Assembly: GCA_900316965.1 (NCBI GenBank)
Contig: ONEY01000011.1
Location: 1 to 56,510, forward strand
Length of the DNA: 56,510 bases
DNA from: an uncultured Bacteroidales bacterium
Lineage (GTDB): Bacteria > Bacteroidota > Bacteroidia > Bacteroidales > P3
Direction of reading: 5' to 3'
The notes beneath the pieces are model-generated. The model searched no databases, was not told the origin of the DNA, and worked only from the letters and a program-made list of their open reading frames with translations. The stretch's first letter is position 1, and each line of letters opens with the position of its first letter. Position numbers and translations under genes: made by a program. Below are positions 40,907-49,659 of the stretch, piece by piece.

Positions 40907-41497
40907 TTATTTTGTCGCTTTTCGAAGATGATTAATAAGAGCCATAAGCAAACCAAGGCAGATAAAACCGCCAGGAGCAAGAATAAAGAGAAGCATTCCA
41001 TCAGCACCACCAATAAAGGATGTGCCAAAGAAAGTACCAGCACCAAGAGCTTCACGAACAATACCTAGTAATGTTAATGCCCATGTAAAACCTAGTCCCA
41101 TGAAAAGACCATCAAGCAAGGAATGCCAAACATTATTCTTTGAAGCGAAAGCCTCCGCACGTCCCAGTACGATGCAGTTAACAACGATAAGAGGAATAAA
41201 GAGTCCCAAAGAGGCATAAAGAGATGGCAAGAAACCTTGCATGACCATCTGTACTATCGTTACAAATGTTGCTATAACAACTATAAAGCACGGTATACGA
41301 ACCTTGTCAGGAACCACACTTTTAAGCAAAGAGATAACAATATTGGACATTATTAACACAAATGTGGTTGCAAGACCCATGCACAATCCGTTGACTGCCG
41401 ATGTTGTGGTGGCCAAGGTGGGACACATGCCAAGTACGAGAACCCATGTGGGGTTTTCTTTAATGAGGCCATTTTTTATGATATCTGCTGCTTTCAT
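40907..41497 (-). CDS. rnfE: Rnf ion-translocating oxidoreductase subunit RnfE
   Basis: A 196-residue protein with six membrane spans. It matches RnfE/NqrD-type subunits: NGLIKENPTWVLVLGMCPTLA, GLATTFVLIMSN, and LGLFIPLIVVNCIVLGRAEAFA, which contains the conserved Cys of the intramembrane Fe-S site shared with RnfA. The Rnf complex passes electrons from ferredoxin to NAD while moving Na+ or H+ across the inner membrane. Its start overlaps the stop of rnfG by one base (TAATG). RnfA, the paralogous subunit that normally follows rnfE, is not present; the next gene is the T9SS protein. Confidence 0.94.
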   Translation of the reverse strand: MKAADIIKNGLIKENPTWVLVLGMCPTLATTTSAVNGLCMGLATTFVLIMSNIVISLLKSVVPDKVRIPCFIVVIATFVTIVQMVMQGFLPSLYASLGLFIPLIVVNCIVLGRAEAFASKNNVWHSLLDGLFMGLGFTWALTLLGIVREALGAGTFFGTSFIGGADGMLLFILAPGGFICLGLLMALINHLRKATK

Positions 41498-42111
41498 TAT
41501 TTTGTTTCTCCTTTCTCTACTTTGAATGCGTTATAGGCTGTGCCAACCAAACGGCAAAATGCGCGGGATGTAATTGTCGAACCCGTTATAGCATCAACTT
41601 CGCCACCGTCACCGTCTTTGCTAACAGTGACCTTATTGGTCGCTGGATTTTTTCCGATAATGCTACCTTTGCCATCTTTCTGGAACCAGCCATCGGCTTT
41701 GGCACCAAGACCTGGGGTCTCGCTGGAACCAAGAATTTCATATCCTGTGATATTACCTTCAGCATCGAAACCGACCATAGCTGTCAAACGACCACCAAAA
41801 CCGTTGTTGTCGTATGATTCAACTGCCTTTCCAACAACATTGCCCTCGGCATCGAATGCTGTATAGCGTACCAAGTCGGCGTCGACATCGCCCTTTGATG
41901 TAGTCATCTTGACAGTTACGGTATCGGGAGTATAGTTATTGAATGCTGGCAACACTTTGGCCACAGCATCAGCAACCTTTTTCTTATTCACTTCTTCAAT
42001 AGGGCCCTTTGTTGCATTGTTCACAAGTGCAAGGGCAAAACTTGCCACCAACGCAATAAGCGTAAGGGACAGGAGCATATTTTTCAGAGATGATTCTGCT
42101 TTCTTTGCCAT
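41497..42111 (-). CDS. rnfG: Rnf complex FMN-binding subunit RnfG
   Basis: A 204-residue protein with one N-terminal membrane anchor (about 10-30, MLLSLTLIALVASFALALV) and a periplasmic FMN-binding domain. GYEILGSSETPGLGAK and the covalent-FMN motif ITGSTITS carry the threonine that takes FMN by phosphoester linkage; the usual SGAT appears here as TGST. It starts 31 bases after rnfD and overlaps rnfE by one base. Confidence 0.93.
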   Translation of the reverse strand: MAKKAESSLKNMLLSLTLIALVASFALALVNNATKGPIEEVNKKKVADAVAKVLPAFNNYTPDTVTVKMTTSKGDVDADLVRYTAFDAEGNVVGKAVESYDNNGFGGRLTAMVGFDAEGNITGYEILGSSETPGLGAKADGWFQKDGKGSIIGKNPATNKVTVSKDGDGGEVDAITGSTITSRAFCRLVGTAYNAFKVEKGETK

Positions 42112-42142
42112 ATTTTTGTTTTTTTTCGATTCTCAGATTCAA

Positions 42143-43153
42143 TTAGTTTGCAAAACGTTTAGGTTTGCACCATCGGTTCAGTAGCGGTGTCACCGAGTTC
42201 ATGAGCAGGATGGCAAAGCTAACACCTTCGGGATAGTTGCCCCAATTGCGGATGACAATAGTAAGGACTCCACAGCCAAAACCGAAAATAAGTTGTCCTG
42301 TCTTTGTCATAGGAGAAGTAACCATATCGGTTGCCATAAAACAAGCGCCTAACATGATACCACCTGTGAGAATTGTAGTGAGGGGGTCAATAAAACCGCT
42401 TACCACCTTAGCTCCTTCGACGACATCAACATGGTAGGGATTGCAAAGCCAAAGAATGCCACTGAAGACAAAAGCTGTGCCAATAAATGCCACAGGAATA
42501 TGCCAGCTGATAATTTTACGGCATAAAAGGTAAATGGCTCCTATCAAAATGGCGATAGCAGAAACCTCACCGAGAGATCCTCCCATATGGCCGATAAAAT
42601 ATTGCCATACATCGGGAGCGGCTTCAAAGCCTCCCTCCTTAAGCATGCCAAGAGGGGTAGCACCAGTATAAGCATCGGTAGATGGAGTGCTCACCATCGA
42701 GAATAGGTTCTCACCTGGTTTAGGCCATGTAGTCATCTGTACAGGGAAGGAGATGAGCATAAACACACGACCCACAAGAGCGGGATTGAAAGGATTTTTG
42801 CCAAGACCTCCAAAACTCATTTTGCCGATACCTATAGCCACCAAGGCAGCAATGATGACCAGCCATATCATTTCACGGGTTGCTGGTACATTGAAAGCAA
42901 GCAAAAGACCAGTCACAACGGCAGAACCATCGCCAATAGTGGACTCGCATTTAATAATGAATTTTTCTATCAGCCATTGGAATAATACACAGCTTGCCAC
43001 CGATACGAGACTGATAAGAAGAGCATTCAGTCCAAAGAAGGCAATGGCGACAATGAGGGTGGGTACTAAAGCCAAATTGACACGCCACATTATTTTTTTT
43101 GTCGACTCGTCGCTGTGTACGTGCGGCGATCCAGATACATTCAGTAGTTTCAT
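42143..43153 (-). CDS. rnfD: Rnf complex membrane subunit RnfD
   Basis: A 336-residue polytopic membrane protein of the NqrB/RnfD family. SPHVHSDESTKKIMW at the N-terminus, GDGSAVVTGLLLAFNVP, GGLGKNPFNPALVGRVF, and TGATPLGML, with the threonine for covalent FMN, are diagnostic. Near the end is PEGVSFAILLMNSVTPLLNRW. It is the main ion-channel subunit. It follows rnfC by 47 bases. Confidence 0.95.
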   Translation of the reverse strand: MKLLNVSGSPHVHSDESTKKIMWRVNLALVPTLIVAIAFFGLNALLISLVSVASCVLFQWLIEKFIIKCESTIGDGSAVVTGLLLAFNVPATREMIWLVIIAALVAIGIGKMSFGGLGKNPFNPALVGRVFMLISFPVQMTTWPKPGENLFSMVSTPSTDAYTGATPLGMLKEGGFEAAPDVWQYFIGHMGGSLGEVSAIAILIGAIYLLCRKIISWHIPVAFIGTAFVFSGILWLCNPYHVDVVEGAKVVSGFIDPLTTILTGGIMLGACFMATDMVTSPMTKTGQLIFGFGCGVLTIVIRNWGNYPEGVSFAILLMNSVTPLLNRWCKPKRFAN

Positions 43154-43200
43154 ATCAGTATTAATTATTGTATACCTATATATTTACTTATTCAAGATTA

Positions 43201-44535
43201 TTATTTCTTTTTGGACATTAGAATGCCACGATAAAGGTTCTTGCCAAGTCTTATCTCATCCAGCAATGGTTTGTTGGCCGGACACGAGAAGAAACAACAG
43301 CCACACTCGATGCAATCAAGTATGTTATGAACACCCGCCTCTTCTATGCGACGATTTTTGACGAGTGATGAGAAGAGATATGGCTCAAGTCCCATTGGAC
43401 ATGCGTTCATACACTTTCCGCAACGTATGCAGTTGCTTTCTGTGGCACGTTCAGCTTCACCCTCGTCAATGACGAGTACACTCGAAGCTCCTTTGGTGGT
43501 AGGACCATCGAGATTGCACACAGCCTTACCCATCATAGGTCCGCCACTGATAACCTTGCCTGTCGATTCAGGCAACCCATCACTCATTGCATGAGTGATA
43601 ATGTCGTTATAAGTGACACCAAAACGAACATGATAATTGTGTTGTGCCTGCAGTTTCTTTCCTGTAACAGTAAGGATATTCTCCATGAGAGGTTTATTTT
43701 TTTGAACAGCCTCATATACAGCAAATGCAGTTCCGACATTGTTGACAACACATCCGACATCAATAGGTAGCTTACCCGATGGAACACGGCGTCCTGTGAT
43801 GGCGTTGATAAGTTGCTTTTCTGCACCTTGTGGATATTTAACCTTAAGAGGTTCCACAACAATTCCCTCAAATTTTTGCGCCATTTCTGTCATGACCTTG
43901 ATAGGCTCGGGCTTATTATTCTCTATTCCGATATAGGCCTTGGGAACGCCAAGAGCTTTTCTAAGGATGCTAACACCAATGCAAATCTCCTCGGCATGCT
44001 CAAGCATAACACGATGGTCACTGGTGAGGTATGGCTCACACTCTACAGCATTGATAATAAGATACTCGGCCTTTTTGTCGGGAGCGATGGAATATTTGAT
44101 ATGCGTTGGGAATGTAGCGCCACCAAGGCCCACAACTCCCATTTCTTTTAGTTTATCTACAATTTCTTTGGGCTCAAGAGTACATTCACGCTTGATATCG
44201 GGAGTACGGTCAATAGACTCTTCCCACTCGTCACCCTCAACATTGATATATATTGCGGGTTTGGCGAGGCCGAAAGCATCTTTGCAAGTATCAATTTTTG
44301 CAACAGTGCCGCTAAAAGGAGAATGAACGTTGGCACACATGAAGGCCTCGGCCTTACCAATTAGCTGACCAACTTTTACCTTGTCACCCTTGGCAACACA
44401 AGGTGTCGCCGGAGCGCCCAAATGCTGGTTCATAAGAATAACGGCGGTTTTAGGCAAAGGAAACTCCTCAATGGCAGCCGTTGTTGATATTTTGTTTTCT
44501 TCGGGGTGTACACCACCCATTGCGAATGTCTTCAT
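43201..44535 (-). CDS. rnfC: Rnf complex NADH/flavin/Fe-S subunit RnfC
   Basis: A 444-residue peripheral subunit with an N-terminal barrel-sandwich domain (GAPATPCVAKGDKVKVGQLI), the NADH/FMN-binding Rossmann region (GVVGLGGATFPTHIKY, NAVECEPYLTSDHRVM) and two 4Fe-4S motifs, CIRCGKCMNACPMGLEPY and CIECGCCFFSCPANKP. It is the cytoplasmic NAD-reducing end of Rnf. It starts 30 bases after rnfB and ends with a basic KKK tail. Confidence 0.95.
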   Translation of the reverse strand: MKTFAMGGVHPEENKISTTAAIEEFPLPKTAVILMNQHLGAPATPCVAKGDKVKVGQLIGKAEAFMCANVHSPFSGTVAKIDTCKDAFGLAKPAIYINVEGDEWEESIDRTPDIKRECTLEPKEIVDKLKEMGVVGLGGATFPTHIKYSIAPDKKAEYLIINAVECEPYLTSDHRVMLEHAEEICIGVSILRKALGVPKAYIGIENNKPEPIKVMTEMAQKFEGIVVEPLKVKYPQGAEKQLINAITGRRVPSGKLPIDVGCVVNNVGTAFAVYEAVQKNKPLMENILTVTGKKLQAQHNYHVRFGVTYNDIITHAMSDGLPESTGKVISGGPMMGKAVCNLDGPTTKGASSVLVIDEGEAERATESNCIRCGKCMNACPMGLEPYLFSSLVKNRRIEEAGVHNILDCIECGCCFFSCPANKPLLDEIRLGKNLYRGILMSKKK

Positions 44536-44565
44536 ATCTTCGTTACTAAAGCTGATTGAATAAAT

Positions 44566-45474
44566 TTATGCGTTAGCGTTGATATCATTGCTTGCAGGTG
44601 CAGCCTCTGGCTGTACTGTTGGTTCTTTTGGCTCAGGTTGAGCTGGACGGTCAACCTTAGGCGGAAAATTGACAGCATGGATAGCTCCTGTGGGGCACTC
44701 TGCCACACATTTGCGACACGACTTGCATACGTTGAAATCGATATAAGCAAGATTGTTCTCTACTGTAATAGCGCCAAATGGGCATGTCTTTGCACATTTG
44801 CCACAACCTATGCAAGCTGCAGAGCACGACTTACGAGCATCAGCGCCTTTTTCTTTGTTGCGACATGCCACATAAACACGACGGTTCTTCATACCTTTCT
44901 TACGCAGCTCAATGATACCGCGAGGACATGCCTTTACGCAAGCGCCACATGCCACACACTTATCCTCGTTGACAACTGGCAGTCCTGTTTCTGGATCTAT
45001 ACTCAAGGCGTCGAACTGACATGCGCGAGAGCAATTGCCAAGTCCTAGACAGCCAAAAGAGCATCCACTTTCGCCTGTGTAAAGACTGTTGGCAAAAGCA
45101 CAATCCTGCATACCCTGATAGTGTGTCTTTGCAGGAGCGTTGGCACATGTGCCGTTGCAACGTACTACAGCCACCTCGGGCTCTTTTTCCTCAGGTGTGC
45201 AACCAAGTATTGCAGCGACCTTCTTAGCCACTTCAGCACCGCCGGCAGGGCAGCTAAGACCTTCCATGTTACCTTGCTTGACAAAAGCCTCAGCCATGGC
45301 ACGGCAACCAGCACGACCACAGCCACCACAATTTGCGCCGGGAAGAGCCTCGGCAACCTCGTCAATCAATGGGTCTTCAACCACTTTAAACTTCTGTGCC
45401 ACAAAGTACAAAACCACAGCAAAAATCGCTCCTGTGATTCCTAGTACGAGCACTGCAGACCATATTCCTGTCAT
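44566..45474 (-). CDS. rnfB: Rnf complex ferredoxin-like subunit RnfB
   Basis: A 302-residue protein with an N-terminal membrane anchor (about 5-27) and the Fe-S cluster domain ALPGANCGGCGRAGCRAMAEAF. The motif CNGTCANAP and several ferredoxin repeats follow: CVACGACVKACPRG, CIGCGKCAKTCPFG and CKSCRKCVAECPTG. The C-terminal Pro/Gln/Glu-rich tail (about 275-302) is variable. It receives electrons from reduced ferredoxin. As the first gene of the operon it lies behind a -7 element at 45523-45530, giving the Bacteroidetes order rnfB-C-D-G-E. Confidence 0.95.
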   Translation of the reverse strand: MTGIWSAVLVLGITGAIFAVVLYFVAQKFKVVEDPLIDEVAEALPGANCGGCGRAGCRAMAEAFVKQGNMEGLSCPAGGAEVAKKVAAILGCTPEEKEPEVAVVRCNGTCANAPAKTHYQGMQDCAFANSLYTGESGCSFGCLGLGNCSRACQFDALSIDPETGLPVVNEDKCVACGACVKACPRGIIELRKKGMKNRRVYVACRNKEKGADARKSCSAACIGCGKCAKTCPFGAITVENNLAYIDFNVCKSCRKCVAECPTGAIHAVNFPPKVDRPAQPEPKEPTVQPEAAPASNDINANA

Positions 45475-45522
45475 AATTGATTATATTTAGTTCTTTTATG
45501 GATTTTACATATTTATAAAATG

Positions 45523-45530
45523 CAAATTTA
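45523..45530 (-). promoter_or_regulatory. Putative -7 element (TAAATTTG) of the rnf operon
   Basis: CAAATTTA on the plus strand reads TAAATTTG on the minus strand, 49 bases upstream of the rnfB start. It matches TAnnTTTG; no clear -33 TTTG. Confidence 0.45.
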
Positions 45531-45701
45531 CACATTTTTTCGCTATTGTTGTCGCTTTTTTTCAATGATTATTAACAATAATACAATAAACGCCTATATT
45601 TGTGAAATTTATCATGGTAATATCTTTTAAGAAAATGTTATATAAAAAGCCTTTTTATATGTGTAAGAATAATGATTTAAAAAGTTTTTTGAGCAAATAT
45701 T

Positions 45702-45731
45702 TTGCCATTAAAAAAAAACGTTGTAATTTTG
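45702..45731 (+). promoter_or_regulatory. Promoter of the universal stress protein gene
   Basis: TTTG (45702-45705), an 18-base spacer and TAATTTTG (45724-45731) fit the Bacteroidetes promoter pattern, 31 bases upstream of the ATG. The surrounding 45475-45762 region has no gene. Confidence 0.6.
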
Positions 45732-45762
45732 TACCCGAAATTTAACGAAAAAAACAATCATC

Positions 45763-46578
45763 ATGAACAACATTATTGTCGGATTCGACTTCTCTACCGG
45801 ATCAGCTAATGCCGTTGATTTAACTATAGATATCGCCAACCGTTGGCATTCTGACATACGCTTGGTTTATGTCAAAAAAGATGGTGAGGACGAGACTCCA
45901 ATCCGTGCTGAAATTGAGCGCCGCAATGCAGGTGTTGAACACCTCCTCAAAGACATTAAGCTTGAATATGTAATCAGAGAAGGTAAAGTATCTGAACAAT
46001 TGGCAATGCAAGCTATTGAAGACCAAGCCCTCATGATTGTAGTAGGCACCCATGGCATGTCTGGTTTCGAAACCAACTGGATAGGCAAAAACACCTATCG
46101 TACTATTACCGAGGCTCCCGTTCCTGTTTTATCTGTTCGCGAAGATTTTAATTTCCGCAAAGATTTGGAGCGCATAGTGATTCCTTTGGATAGCACCAAC
46201 GAGACTCGCCAAAAAGTTCCCTTCGCAACCAGAATGGCCAAAACATTCGGATCGACAGTTCATCTCCTTGGTCTTTACACATCCGACTCTAAAGACATCA
46301 CATCTTTAGTTAACGGTTACGTCGAACAAGTGGAGAAATATCTCGACAAATATGATGTAAAGCACGTCACAGAATATGTCGACGCAAAGAAAAACCTTAC
46401 AGTCTCAACGCTTGAGTATGCTGACCAAATCAACGCTGACCTCATTGTCATCATGACTGAGCAGGAAAAAGCATTAACAGCATGGTTACTTGGAAATTAT
46501 GCACAACAAATGCTCCACCTTTCCAAGCACCCGATCCTATCAATACGCCCTGAACAGATTGGATCCCAATCAAGGTAG
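45763..46578 (+). CDS. Universal stress protein, two UspA-like domains
   Basis: A 271-residue soluble protein formed of two Usp folds. The N-terminal one (1-130) starts NNIIVGFDFSTGSANAVDL and ends with the phosphate-loop-like VVGTHGMSGFETNWIGKNT and VPVLSVRE. The C-terminal one (about 140-271) is degenerate, keeping ERIVIPLDSTN and HPILSIRP but with ALTAWLLGNYAQQML in place of the ATP-binding G-2x-G-9x-G. Only the first domain looks able to bind ATP. Tandem Usp proteins of this size are common in Bacteroidetes; molecular role unknown. The SPOR gene follows after 16 bases. Confidence 0.88.
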   Translation: MNNIIVGFDFSTGSANAVDLTIDIANRWHSDIRLVYVKKDGEDETPIRAEIERRNAGVEHLLKDIKLEYVIREGKVSEQLAMQAIEDQALMIVVGTHGMSGFETNWIGKNTYRTITEAPVPVLSVREDFNFRKDLERIVIPLDSTNETRQKVPFATRMAKTFGSTVHLLGLYTSDSKDITSLVNGYVEQVEKYLDKYDVKHVTEYVDAKKNLTVSTLEYADQINADLIVIMTEQEKALTAWLLGNYAQQMLHLSKHPILSIRPEQIGSQSR

Positions 46579-46594
46579 GAAAACATCATACAAC

Positions 46595-47044
46595 ATGCGA
46601 AAAATCACACTTTTGCTGTGTGCCATATTATTATTGTGCACCAACATCAACGCCCAAAACCGCAAGGGGAAGATAGAGATTACCGGCGATATTAAAGTCA
46701 GCGAGCTGGTCAAAAAACACATCGAGTTTAACGACCGCTTGCAGACCGTTAAGGGTTATCGCATCCTGATAGCTTCTATGTCGGGCGCCAATTCGCGCAA
46801 CCAAGCCTTCGAACTAAAGCGTCAATTCAAAGAAAAGTACCCAGAGGTAGAGGTATATATATCTTACATCGAATCCAACTTTAAAATCAAAGTAGGCGAT
46901 TTTACATCAAAATTGGATGCTTATGTATTCATGCAAAAGATAAAGAATGTCTATCCTGGCACTATATCGGTCGACAATGTTTACCCAATACATCTCGACA
47001 CGTCGAACATTATTCCAGAAACAGATGATGACGCTGACCTATAG
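46595..47044 (+). CDS. Secreted SPOR-domain-like protein
   Basis: A 149-residue protein; start chosen at MRKITLLLCAILLLCTNINAQN because it begins a good signal peptide, whereas the frame open upstream overlaps the usp gene. The C-terminal part (about 60-135) has the SPOR pattern GYRILIASMSGANSRNQAF, then KYPEVEVYISYIESNFKIKV and GDFTSKLDAYVFMQKIKNVY. SPOR domains bind denuded peptidoglycan at division sites, so a periplasmic cell-wall role is likely. Variants in Bacteroidetes sometimes have other partners. It ends at a perfect hairpin terminator. Confidence 0.82.
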   Translation: MRKITLLLCAILLLCTNINAQNRKGKIEITGDIKVSELVKKHIEFNDRLQTVKGYRILIASMSGANSRNQAFELKRQFKEKYPEVEVYISYIESNFKIKVGDFTSKLDAYVFMQKIKNVYPGTISVDNVYPIHLDTSNIIPETDDDADL

Positions 47045-47059
47045 AAACAAAATACAAAC

Positions 47060-47087
47060 AAGGCCGTTACAATTGTAACGGCCTTTT
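47060..47087. terminator. Bidirectional terminator between SPOR and rpoD genes
   Basis: AGGCCGTTACAATTGTAACG, continuing GCCT, is a perfect 24-base palindrome (47061-47084), with TTT on the plus side. It lies 15 bases after the SPOR gene stop and about 40 bases from the rpoD stop on the other strand, so it can serve both. Confidence 0.85.
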
Positions 47088-47126
47088 ATCATTTAACTTT
47101 GCATATCTGACAAAACCAAGTTCACA

Positions 47127-47987
47127 TTATAGATATGCGATAAGATGCTTGCTTTTCGAACTTGACTTCAATCGTTTCAAACCTTTTTCTTTTATCTGGC
47201 GAACACGCTCACGAGTGAGACCAAATTTCATCGCTATCTCGTCAAGGCTCAAAGCATGAGGCATTCCTATGCCAAAATACATACGTATAACATCACGCTC
47301 ATACTCCGTAAGCGAGGACAGCGCACGTTCAATCTCAAGAGAGAGCGACTCTTGCATAAGGGCCTCATCGGTAGCTGGTGTATCTTCGTTGGGGAGCACA
47401 TCGACAAAGTTAACATCCTCATCTGCAACAAGAGGTGCATCAATAGAGATATGACGGCCTGAAATGCCCAAAATACTTTTTATTTTGTCCTCAGGGATGT
47501 CTAGCAGTTCGGCGAGTTCCTCCTCCGAAGGTGGTCTTTCCAATTTTTGCTCCAATTTAGAGATTTCTTTTTTAAGTTTATTGAGAGCTCCAAGCTGGTT
47601 GGACGGAAGACGCACAATACGTGAGTTCTCTGCTATAGCCTGCAAAATAGACTGACGAATCCACCACACTGCGTATGAGATGAATTTAAATCCTCGGGTT
47701 TCATCGAAACGTTTAGCAGCCTTAATCAAGCCCACATTACCCTCATTGATAAGATCAGGCAAACTAAGACCCTGATTCTGATACTGTTTAGCCACAGACA
47801 CCACAAAGCGAAGATTGGCTTTTGTCAAACGGTCGAGAGCCGCCTGGTCACCAGCCTTGATGCGCTGGGCCAACTGAACCTCTTCCTCTGGGGTAAGAAG
47901 TTCCTCGCTGCATATATCCTGCAAGTATTTGTCCAGCGACTTTATATCGCGGTTTGTGATAGAATGGGTAATTTTTAATTGTCTCAT
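47127..47987 (-). CDS. rpoD: Primary sigma-70 factor of Bacteroidetes type
   Basis: A 286-residue sigma factor, the compact form of Bacteroidetes RpoD without region 1.1. Region 1.2 is at about 16-50; region 2 (about 58-118) contains [36 protein letters not shown] and [13 protein letters not shown], for -7 recognition and melting. Region 3 (about 125-200) includes [13 protein letters not shown], and region 4 (about 225-280) includes [20 protein letters not shown], a helix-turn-helix. It directs transcription from TTTG/TAnnTTTG promoters like those seen in this window. Monocistronic, converging with the SPOR gene. Confidence 0.95.
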   Translation of the reverse strand: MRQLKITHSITNRDIKSLDKYLQDICSEELLTPEEEVQLAQRIKAGDQAALDRLTKANLRFVVSVAKQYQNQGLSLPDLINEGNVGLIKAAKRFDETRGFKFISYAVWWIRQSILQAIAENSRIVRLPSNQLGALNKLKKEISKLEQKLERPPSEEELAELLDIPEDKIKSILGISGRHISIDAPLVADEDVNFVDVLPNEDTPATDEALMQESLSLEIERALSSLTEYERDVIRMYFGIGMPHALSLDEIAMKFGLTRERVRQIKEKGLKRLKSSSKSKHLIAYL

Positions 47988-48095
47988 GTATCGAAAAATT
48001 ACTTTACAATCTTATTCTTGTTTTTCACATAACGACATTTTAAAAAAAAAGTTTCATTATAGATAAAAAAAAACTAGTAATCGACTTTTTTTTAT

Positions 48096-48103
48096 TAACT
48101 TTG
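48096..48103 (+). promoter_or_regulatory. Putative -7 element (TAACTTTG) of ffh
   Basis: A TAnnTTTG match 152 bases upstream of the ffh ATG. It implies a leader of about 145 bases containing the hairpin at 48147-48190. No -33 TTTG at normal spacing. Confidence 0.4.
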
Positions 48104-48146
48104 CAGTTTGTTAATAATGGTTTAATAAGAGACCAACAAGTTTTAA

Positions 48147-48190
48147 AAGCTCATATAAAATAATGATACACAAAAACATTATTTGAGCTT
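48147..48190 (+). promoter_or_regulatory. Long hairpin in the ffh leader
   Basis: AAGCTCA (48147-48153) pairs with TGAGCTT (48184-48190), and AATAATG (48159-48165) with CATTATT (48177-48183). This gives 14 bp with a five-base bulge and an 11-base loop. There is no U tract after it, so it is not a standard terminator; it may be a regulatory leader element or chance in A+T-rich DNA. Confidence 0.4.
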
Positions 48191-48254
48191 ACATTATTTA
48201 TTGTCACTTTGTGGACAGCACTAAAAAGTCAAAAAGAAAAAAAATATATTTGAT

Positions 48255-49577
48255 ATGTTTGAAAACATAAGCAGCAAGATTGAAAAAGCGCTACACACTT
48301 TACGAGGAAAAGGCTCGATTACCGACATCAACGTAGCTGAAACAGTGAAGGAGGTGCGCAAAGCATTGCTCGATGCCGACGTGAGCTATCCTGTAGCCAA
48401 GGAGTTCACCGACCGAGTGAAGCAAGAAGCCATGGGACGTAATGTCATCCAGTCTATCGAGCCTGGCCAGCTTATGGTGAAGATTGTACACGAAGAGCTC
48501 ACCAAACTTATGGGTGAACAAGCTGTGGATATCAATCTTAAAGGCACACCAAGCATCATTTTAATAGCAGGTCTTCAAGGTTCTGGTAAGACAACATTCA
48601 GCGCAAAACTAGCCAACTATCTTAAAACCAAGCGCGGCCGCAATGTCATGATGGTCGCCGGTGACGTTTATCGTCCGGCAGCAGTCAACCAATTACAGGT
48701 GCTAGGCGAGCAAGTAGGCGTTCCCGTCTACGCCCAACCAGGAGTCACCGACCCTGTGAAAATAGCTAACGACGCATTGCGTGAAGCCCGAATGAAAGGC
48801 GTCAATGTGCTTATCGTCGATACCGCCGGTCGTTTGGCTGTCGACCAGGAGATGATGGATGAGATTGCAAATCTAAAAGAATCTCTGCAACCACAAGAAA
48901 CTCTATTTGTTGTAGACTCCATGACAGGTCAGGACGCTGTAAACACAGCCAAAGCCTTCAACGAAAGAATAGACTACGACGGCGTAGTGTTGACCAAACT
49001 TGATGGCGACACTCGTGGTGGTGCCGCTCTCACCATACGCTATGCCGTGAAAAAGCCCATCAAATTTGTCGGTATTGGCGAAAAGATGGATGCTCTCGAC
49101 GTGTTCCATCCCGACCGTATGGCTAGCCGCATTCTGGGCATGGGCGATGTGGTTTCCCTCGTTGAAAGAGCCCAAGAGCAATACGACGAGGAAGAGGCTC
49201 GCAAAATCCAAAAACGTCTGGTTAGAAATGAGTACAACTACGAGGACTTCCTTGCTCAAATAGCCCAAATCAAAAAAATGGGCAACATGAAGGATCTTCT
49301 TGGCATGATACCCGGCCTAAACAAACTAACCAAAGATGTGGAAATTGGAGACAACGCCTTTGTACCTATTGAATCTATCATCGGCTCCATGACCCCATAC
49401 GAACGCCGCAATCCAACATGCCTTAACGGCAGCCGCAAACAGCGCATTGCTGCCGGCAGCGGACGAACAATACAAGAGGTAAACCGTTTGGTGAAACAAT
49501 TTGAAGACACTCGCAAAATGATGAAGGCTGTGTCGACAAACAAAGGCAAGCTAAGCATTCCTAAACGTCGCAGATAA
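48255..49577 (+). CDS. ffh: Signal recognition particle protein Ffh (SRP54)
   Basis: A 440-residue SRP GTPase of usual length. N domain (about 1-90); G domain with GLQGSGKTTFSAKLA (P loop), DVYRPAAVNQL, DTAGR, TKLDGDTRGGAAL and FVGIGEKMDALDVFHPDRMA; then the Met-rich M domain (about 300-440) with LLGMIPGLNKL and NGSRKQRIAAGSGRTIQEVN for 4.5S RNA binding. It targets nascent membrane and secreted proteins to FtsY and SecYEG. It is followed by folD after 82 bases. Confidence 0.96.
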   Translation: MFENISSKIEKALHTLRGKGSITDINVAETVKEVRKALLDADVSYPVAKEFTDRVKQEAMGRNVIQSIEPGQLMVKIVHEELTKLMGEQAVDINLKGTPSIILIAGLQGSGKTTFSAKLANYLKTKRGRNVMMVAGDVYRPAAVNQLQVLGEQVGVPVYAQPGVTDPVKIANDALREARMKGVNVLIVDTAGRLAVDQEMMDEIANLKESLQPQETLFVVDSMTGQDAVNTAKAFNERIDYDGVVLTKLDGDTRGGAALTIRYAVKKPIKFVGIGEKMDALDVFHPDRMASRILGMGDVVSLVERAQEQYDEEEARKIQKRLVRNEYNYEDFLAQIAQIKKMGNMKDLLGMIPGLNKLTKDVEIGDNAFVPIESIIGSMTPYERRNPTCLNGSRKQRIAAGSGRTIQEVNRLVKQFEDTRKMMKAVSTNKGKLSIPKRRR

Positions 49578-49659
49578 AAAAAGGCCTCATCCCCAACTAC
49601 AACCATCAGACACACAGAACAACAATATCATCTAAAACAACTCATATAATCCATTCATC

